From the NCBI GenBank assembly GCA_019658985.1, contig JAIFWS010000005.1:1-20658 (forward strand): 20,658 nt of DNA. Reading direction: 5' to 3'. This DNA comes from Candidatus Parcubacteria bacterium. GTDB taxonomy: Bacteria > Patescibacteriota > Minisyncoccia > Minisyncoccales > Staskawiczbacteraceae. Below the pieces are notes generated by a model, which saw only the letters and a list, made by a program, of their open reading frames with translations, was not told the origin of the DNA and did no database searches. This document shows positions 16,124 to 20,658 of this stretch, piece by piece. A program made the translations under genes and the position numbers. The stretch's first letter is position 1. Every line of letters begins with the position of its first letter.

Positions 16124-16853
16124 AGGAAATCCTTGAAGAAAGCAGGTAATTGCAATATTCTTTCGAAATTTGCCCCAAGCCCTCTTGCCGGTCTTTTTCT
16201 ACTTTTAATTTTAATAATATTTCCCAGTCTTTTTTTAAAATAATCCGTAAAATCTTTACAATATCCTGGTGTATTTTCTTTACCTCGCTGTCAATTCCGG
16301 CGCAGGCCACGCACAGTACTCCTCCTTCCTTATTTGAAAAATAAATAACTGCAGGGTCCAGCGCTTTTTCGCATGACGCGCAGTGGAATAATTTTGGCGC
16401 GTATCCCAGAACTGAAATAAAGTTCCAAAAAAAATAAGGGTACGCCAGAGCCTGGTTTTTTTCGGTTAATAAATGGCTGTTTAATTTTGCAAAGAAATCC
16501 GCCAGTAAATTCCAGATATGGGCATCCGCTTCCTGCCCTTTAATAAACTGGTTCATCAAGGCCGACGCCTGGCTGGCAACATGGGTTTTACCCAAGGCTT
16601 CCGTAATGCCCGGAAATCTTTCAATTTTCACCGCGTCAACCAGGGTATTGCGATGCTGGCTGGAAATAAACTCTATTTCCGATAAAGAAAACAGCTCGAT
16701 GCCGCTGCGCAATTTTGACGTCATTTTCCGGATGCCCCGCGCCATCAGCTCTATCTTCCCGAAATCAGATGTAAAAAGTGTGAAGATTCTGTCCGCCTCG
16801 GACCGGTCTTCTTTTTTAAAAACGAACCCCCGGGTTTTGTAGTGCGTTGCCAT
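16122..16853 (-). CDS. recO: DNA repair protein RecO
   Basis: RecO binds single-stranded DNA and, with RecR, loads RecA at gaps (RecF pathway). The protein begins with the typical OB-fold strand THYKTRGFVFKKEDRSEADRIFTLFTSDFGK and has a four-cysteine zinc site, C158/C161 (HCASCEKAL) and C181/C184 (LCVAC), counted from the chosen start. The length of 243 residues is normal. I chose the ATG at 16853 because it follows the upstream stop by one base (TAA-G-ATG) and fits the family N-terminus; an in-frame ATG at 16868 would add MVKSK and overlap the upstream gene by 14 bases. It closes the ileS operon and its stop codon is the edge of the large palindrome. Confidence 0.93.
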   Translation of the reverse strand: MATHYKTRGFVFKKEDRSEADRIFTLFTSDFGKIELMARGIRKMTSKLRSGIELFSLSEIEFISSQHRNTLVDAVKIERFPGITEALGKTHVASQASALMNQFIKGQEADAHIWNLLADFFAKLNSHLLTEKNQALAYPYFFWNFISVLGYAPKLFHCASCEKALDPAVIYFSNKEGGVLCVACAGIDSEVKKIHQDIVKILRIILKKDWEILLKLKVEKDRQEGLGQISKEYCNYLLSSRIS

Positions 16854-16854
16854 C

Positions 16855-17430
16855 TTACTTTTTACCAATCAGCCAGCTGCCAAAGCCATATATCCTACTC
16901 CTAAATCCCCGGGCACTCTTTTCTGCGTCGGTGACCATGCCATCTGCCATGTCCTTTTTATATCCCTCCCTAACTGCAGCACTTCCTTTCACTTGCCGCG
17001 ATTCGCTTTCCAAACTCTTTCTTTCCTGATCGTCAAAAACAGTTCCAAATTCTTTAACCCTGTCTAAAACAGCGTTTCTTGCTTCTTCTAATTTTTTATA
17101 ATATTCCGACCCATAGGGATTTAATTTGGTTCTTTTGGCTAATTCCTTGGTCCCTTCGGGGCTTTTTAGCCATTTCTCAAGGTCTCCCACTCGAACCGAT
17201 CCTTTAGCAAACTTACTCATGCCATCTTTAGCTTGTGGCAATGGATGGAGGACCTGTGGCGCCGTTTTCGGCACATTACCGGAAGCAGCTTTCGGCGCAG
17301 TTTGCGGCCTAGCTACCGGCTCCAAACTTTTATGCAAATCAGGCCGCGGCCCGAAAACGTCCTTCTGCGGCAAACCAGGCTTGGGTCCCCCAATAGAAGA
17401 ATCTCTTTTGCTATTATCAATATATGGCAT
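16855..17430 (-). CDS. Hypothetical protein (191 aa), proline-rich N-terminus, charged C-terminus
   Basis: I do not recognise this protein. Residues 1-68 are rich in Pro, Gly, Lys and Ala and look disordered (SSIGGPKPGLPQKDVFGPRP, KAASGNVPKTAPQVLHPLPQ). Residues 70-180 are charged and probably helical, with DLEKWLKSPEGTKELAKRTK and YYKKLEEARNAVLDRVKEFG. The end is basic-aromatic (RGFRSRIYGFGSWLIGKK) and could touch a membrane or nucleic acid. It has no transmembrane helix or signal peptide. It lies four bases after the ileS stop and one base before recO, which supports both expression and translation, but its function cannot be deduced from being between them. Confidence 0.75.
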   Translation of the reverse strand: MPYIDNSKRDSSIGGPKPGLPQKDVFGPRPDLHKSLEPVARPQTAPKAASGNVPKTAPQVLHPLPQAKDGMSKFAKGSVRVGDLEKWLKSPEGTKELAKRTKLNPYGSEYYKKLEEARNAVLDRVKEFGTVFDDQERKSLESESRQVKGSAAVREGYKKDMADGMVTDAEKSARGFRSRIYGFGSWLIGKK

Positions 17431-17434
17431 AGAA

Positions 17435-20332
17435 TTATACTTTTTTAATGCTTAACGATAATTTCTGATTATCAATTGCCAATTCCTTCCCTTCTAGCCC
17501 CTCTTGGGTGAATATTATTTCTTTCGCGCGCACTTCTTTCAATAACAATGCTTCGTGTTTTTTAATGACGCCAGCCAGTGTGTCATCGGCTTGGATGGAA
17601 AGTGATATCTTATCTTCCGGTTTCAACCCCTCCTCTTTACGCTGATCTTGGACAAACCGCACAATATCCCGAATAGCTCCCTCCTCTTTTAATTCCGGCG
17701 TAATAGTAACGTCGAGCTTTATCTCTCCTTCTATAGTATCATCAAATGCGATTTCTTTCACATTCACCTCATCCTTGATCAAATCCAATAATTCGCCATT
17801 ATTTTTCACATCCAACGTTTTGCTTTTTATCGTCAGTAACCCCAAAGGCTGGCGCACTTTTATAGCTTTGGCCGATCGTTCAGCTAAAGCCAAGGTGACT
17901 GCCTTCCTCACTTCAACCATCGCATCTTTCAAACCAGTATCTTCATGCCTCTTAATTTCCGGCCAAGACGCCAAATGCACACTTTCTTCATCTTGCTCCT
18001 CACTCACCGCCCCAAAAAGGGTTTCCCCAAAAAACGGCATTGAAGGGGCCATGATTTTAGAAAGCCCGCCCAGCACATACCGCATCGTTGCCAGCGCGGC
18101 TTTTTTATCCTCGCTTTCTTCTTTGAACCGGTCACGGCTGCGTCGCAAATACCAAACTGAAAGGTCATCGATAAAATCCGTCAGCGGCCGGGTCGCATCA
18201 TATAAATTATACTTTTCGTATCCCCGGGTTGAGGCCTCAAGCAATTCTTGCAGGCGCATCAATATCCAGCGATCTAAAACATTTTTGCTTTTAGCATCGG
18301 CCTTGGTGCCGTTTTCGTATAGCTGGTAAAACGCGAGCACATTCTGCAATCGCCCCAGATTTTTCTTGGCGATTTCATCCAGGCCTTTTTCTGAAAAATA
18401 AAGGCTTTCCCCTTGCACTACTGGCGAACTCAATATATAGAAGCGCATGGCATCGGCGCCGTATTTTTCTATCATGGCCATCGGATCAGGATAATTCTTC
18501 AGTTTTTTCGACATCTTCTTGCCGTCTTCTGCCAGAACAATACCCGTCACGATACAATTTTTAAACGCTTCGCTTTCAAACAAGGCTCCTGCCAATACAT
18601 GCTGGTAGTAGAACCAAGCGCGCGTCTGATCCTGTGCTTCGCCGATAAAATCCGCCGGGAACCGGTCTTTGAATTCGTTTTTATGCTCCACGGGATAATG
18701 CAAGATTGCAAAAGGCACGGATCCGGAATCAAACCAAGTATCCAATACTTCAGGCACGCGCTGCATCTCTGCTCCGCAATCACAAGGAAAGATCACCTCA
18801 TCAACCACTTCCTTGTGTAAATCAGTTACTTTTGTGCCGCTAGCTTTTTCCAGTTCATCGGCTGACCCGAATACAAGCTGTTTTTTACACGCGCCGCATC
18901 TCCAAACCGGAATCGTATTGGCCCAGAAACGCTGGCGGGAAATAGACCAATCCCGCGCGCCTTCGAGCCATTGTCCAAATCTCCCTTCTTTTATGTGTTC
19001 GGGCGACCAGTTTATTTTCTTGGCGGTTTTTAATAATGTCGGTTTTATTTTTTCCACGGCCACAAACCACGAGCTGGTTGCATAGTTTAATAAAGCCGTA
19101 TCGCATCTCCAGCAATGAGGGTAGGAGTGTTCATATTTTCCATGGGAAAATACCAAGCCTTTTTCTTCTAAATATTTTACCACCGTCAAATCAGCTTCGC
19201 GGATTTCTTCCGGCTTATCTTTTGCCCGTGGCTTTAAATCAAGCCCCGCGAATTGGCCGTTTTCCGGTTTCAATGTGCCGTCCATTTTTACGTGCTGCAC
19301 AAACGGCAATCCTACTTGCTTCAGTAACATCCAATCCTCCGCTCCGAAGGCCGGGGCTTCATGGGCGATTCCCGTTCCTTTATCCGTAGTAACAAAATCA
19401 GCGGCATATACTTTCCAGCCGTTTTCGCGATTTTTCAAATTTTCATCTTTGGCGTAATAATCAAATAATGGTTCGTACTCAATGCCAACCAAGTCCTTGC
19501 CGGTGAATTCTCCCATCACTTGGTATTGCTCATGCCCGAAAACATCTTCTGCCCTGTCTTTAGCTACCACATAATCCTGGCCTTCAAATAACACGTGCAC
19601 GTAGGATATTTTTTCTCCCACCGCCAAAGCCACGTTGCCTGGAAGGGTCCAGGGAGTGGTGGTCCAGGCCAAAAGAAATATATCTTCTTTCAAGTTATAT
19701 TTCTCCGGATTCCTCACTTTCATTTTTACCGTTACCGATAAATCTTTGATGTCTTTATACCCATCGGCGACTTCTCCCTGGCTGAGCGTCGTCTCGCAGC
19801 GCGGACAAATATGCATAGACCGGTAATCTTCGTAAATCAATCCTTTGCCATGTAATTCTTTAAACGCCCACCATTCCGATTGCATGTATTCAAAATCCAT
19901 CGTCTTGTAAGGATGATCCATGTCCGCCCACCGGCCAAACCGCGGGATCACACGCTCCCATTCCTCAATAAACGTAAAAATGCGCTCGCGGCAGAGGTCG
20001 TTGAATTTCTTCACTCCCATTGCGAGGATTTCTTTTTTGGATTTAGTTCCCAGTTCTTTTTCAACAATATTTTCAATCGGCAATCCATGACAATCCCAAC
20101 CCCATTGGCGGGCAACATAAAAACCCCGCATCGTCTTATACCGGGGAATGGCATCTTTAATCACGCTCTGGAGCAGGTGGCCGTAATGCGGAGTTCCGGT
20201 GGCAAACGGCGGGCCATCGTAAAACACAAACGGCTTTTTGTCCTTTGTTTTCTCTAACGTTTTTTCAAAGATATTCTCTCTTTTCCAAAACTCCAGGGTT
20301 TTATTTTCCGCTTCTGAAAAATTATATGCCAT
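17435..20332 (-). CDS. ileS: Isoleucyl-tRNA synthetase, eukaryote-like (type 2)
   Basis: The 965-residue class I enzyme charges tRNA-Ile. The HIGH motif is HYGH at 49-52 in PPFATGTPHYGHLL, the wording of the eukaryote-like subtype. The signature loop is KMSKK at 606-610 in DGKKMSKKLKNYPDP, where the last Ser of KMSKS is Lys. The CP1 editing domain is present (about 190-390, with GTGIAHEAPAFGAEDW). Cysteine pairs occur at CPRC (176-179), CWRC (407-410), CGAC (479-482) and CDC (517-519), which are probable zinc sites. The C-terminal anticodon domain runs from about 640. Type 2 enzymes are known to be less sensitive to mupirocin; that has not been tested here. The start is 19 bases after the histidine-phosphatase stop, with no Shine-Dalgarno sequence. 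The stop TAA is four bases before the next ATG. Confidence 0.97.
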   Translation of the reverse strand: MAYNFSEAENKTLEFWKRENIFEKTLEKTKDKKPFVFYDGPPFATGTPHYGHLLQSVIKDAIPRYKTMRGFYVARQWGWDCHGLPIENIVEKELGTKSKKEILAMGVKKFNDLCRERIFTFIEEWERVIPRFGRWADMDHPYKTMDFEYMQSEWWAFKELHGKGLIYEDYRSMHICPRCETTLSQGEVADGYKDIKDLSVTVKMKVRNPEKYNLKEDIFLLAWTTTPWTLPGNVALAVGEKISYVHVLFEGQDYVVAKDRAEDVFGHEQYQVMGEFTGKDLVGIEYEPLFDYYAKDENLKNRENGWKVYAADFVTTDKGTGIAHEAPAFGAEDWMLLKQVGLPFVQHVKMDGTLKPENGQFAGLDLKPRAKDKPEEIREADLTVVKYLEEKGLVFSHGKYEHSYPHCWRCDTALLNYATSSWFVAVEKIKPTLLKTAKKINWSPEHIKEGRFGQWLEGARDWSISRQRFWANTIPVWRCGACKKQLVFGSADELEKASGTKVTDLHKEVVDEVIFPCDCGAEMQRVPEVLDTWFDSGSVPFAILHYPVEHKNEFKDRFPADFIGEAQDQTRAWFYYQHVLAGALFESEAFKNCIVTGIVLAEDGKKMSKKLKNYPDPMAMIEKYGADAMRFYILSSPVVQGESLYFSEKGLDEIAKKNLGRLQNVLAFYQLYENGTKADAKSKNVLDRWILMRLQELLEASTRGYEKYNLYDATRPLTDFIDDLSVWYLRRSRDRFKEESEDKKAALATMRYVLGGLSKIMAPSMPFFGETLFGAVSEEQDEESVHLASWPEIKRHEDTGLKDAMVEVRKAVTLALAERSAKAIKVRQPLGLLTIKSKTLDVKNNGELLDLIKDEVNVKEIAFDDTIEGEIKLDVTITPELKEEGAIRDIVRFVQDQRKEEGLKPEDKISLSIQADDTLAGVIKKHEALLLKEVRAKEIIFTQEGLEGKELAIDNQKLSLSIKKV

Positions 20333-20351
20333 ATGTTTTAGGATGGGCTCT

Positions 20352-20658
20352 TTAATTTACTTCCATAAACTCAGCATTCTTGATGCGCTCCTCGTCTTCT
20401 GATCCGCTCCGCAATGCCTCTTCTATAGAAATCCCTTTCAATCTTGCTGATAACAACCAAATGGGACATTCGTGGCTTACCGCCAGAATATGCTTCCCCT
20501 GATATTTTTTCTCCATGTCCTGCAAGAAATCCCACATCCTTTCTGAAACCTCCGGGTAAGTCTCGCTCTTATTAAAACTCTTGGTGATGCGCTCTCCGGA
20601 GTTGGCAAACTGCCCGCTGAATTCACTGATTGTTTTTGAACTCATCTGGCCGCCTCCT
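20352..20658 (-). CDS. Histidine phosphatase (phosphoglycerate-mutase-like), C-terminal part only
   Basis: The visible 102 codons match the C-terminal half of the branch-1 histidine phosphatase family: TISEFSGQF, then SETYPEVSERMWDFLQDMEKK, then the second catalytic histidine in ILAVSHECPIWLL (family VSHGGPI). The catalytic RHG arginine-histidine motif should lie further upstream, beyond base 20658. The frame is open to the window edge (GGGQ before the first Met), so the ATG at 20645 is probably internal, although AGGAGG at 20658-20653 mimics a Shine-Dalgarno sequence. The substrate is unknown. It precedes ileS by 19 bases and may be the first visible gene of that operon. Confidence 0.8.
   Translation of the reverse strand, partial: GGGQMSSKTISEFSGQFANSGERITKSFNKSETYPEVSERMWDFLQDMEKKYQGKHILAVSHECPIWLLSARLKGISIEEALRSGSEDEERIKNAEFMEVN

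Noticed and set aside
16854..16868. Upstream ATG of recO at 16868
   Set aside because: It would overlap the previous gene by 14 bases and add MVKSK; the ATG at 16853 fits the family N-terminus and the TAA-N-ATG pattern.
20643..20658. AGGAGG plus ATG as a true start of the histidine phosphatase
   Set aside because: The frame is open upstream and the visible part lacks the N-terminal RHG half, so a start here would give half a domain; the match is probably coincidental.

Overview
The window looks like a piece of a Candidate Phyla Radiation (Patescibacteria, probably Parcubacteria-group) chromosome. This is inferred from the very large LamG/fibronectin-III surface protein with an N-terminal membrane anchor, the synthetase types (short MetRS, single-chain GlyRS, eukaryote-like IleRS with KMSKK), tight gene packing, almost no Shine-Dalgarno sequences, and AT-rich palindromic spacers. 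TGA, TAG and TAA all act as stops, so the standard bacterial code applies and the UGA-glycine code of Gracilibacteria/SR1 is excluded. No rRNA, tRNA, CRISPR array, insertion sequence or prophage was seen. No gene-free stretch exceeds 300 bases; the longest is 183.

All protein genes but one are on the minus strand, so transcription runs from high to low coordinates. (1) 20658-16122: the C-terminal part of a histidine phosphatase, ileS, an unknown 191-residue protein and recO, closely packed and probably one operon. (2) 16123-15946: a 178-nt imperfect palindrome that fills almost the whole spacer after recO. (3) 15938-13382: a Ca2+/cation antiporter-like membrane protein, then a 440-residue membrane-anchored beta-sandwich protein. 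(4) 13371-12982: a perfect 34-nt palindrome (bidirectional terminator), the only plus-strand gene (72 codons, unusually GC-rich), and a divergent promoter region with a 19-nt dyad. (5) 12975-8623: glycyl-tRNA synthetase, a GT2 glycosyltransferase, an M16 peptidase and an AI-2E-family permease, joined by overlaps or 1-nt gaps. (6) 8485-7031: metG, behind a 33-nt-arm inverted repeat. (7) 6897-1: a 1959-residue LamG/FN3 surface protein, a stand-alone response regulator and an ABC-transporter ATPase that runs off the window, joined by 1-nt gaps.

Much of the window is housekeeping (three tRNA synthetases, RecO). The parts that stand out are the surface-protein/response-regulator/ABC operon, the tandem amphipathic repeats in the surface protein's predicted cytoplasmic tail, the 178-nt palindrome, the isolated GC-rich small gene, and the recurring TAA-N-ATG gene junctions. 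I could not identify a complete undescribed system with confidence; the 6897-1 operon is the best candidate for one.
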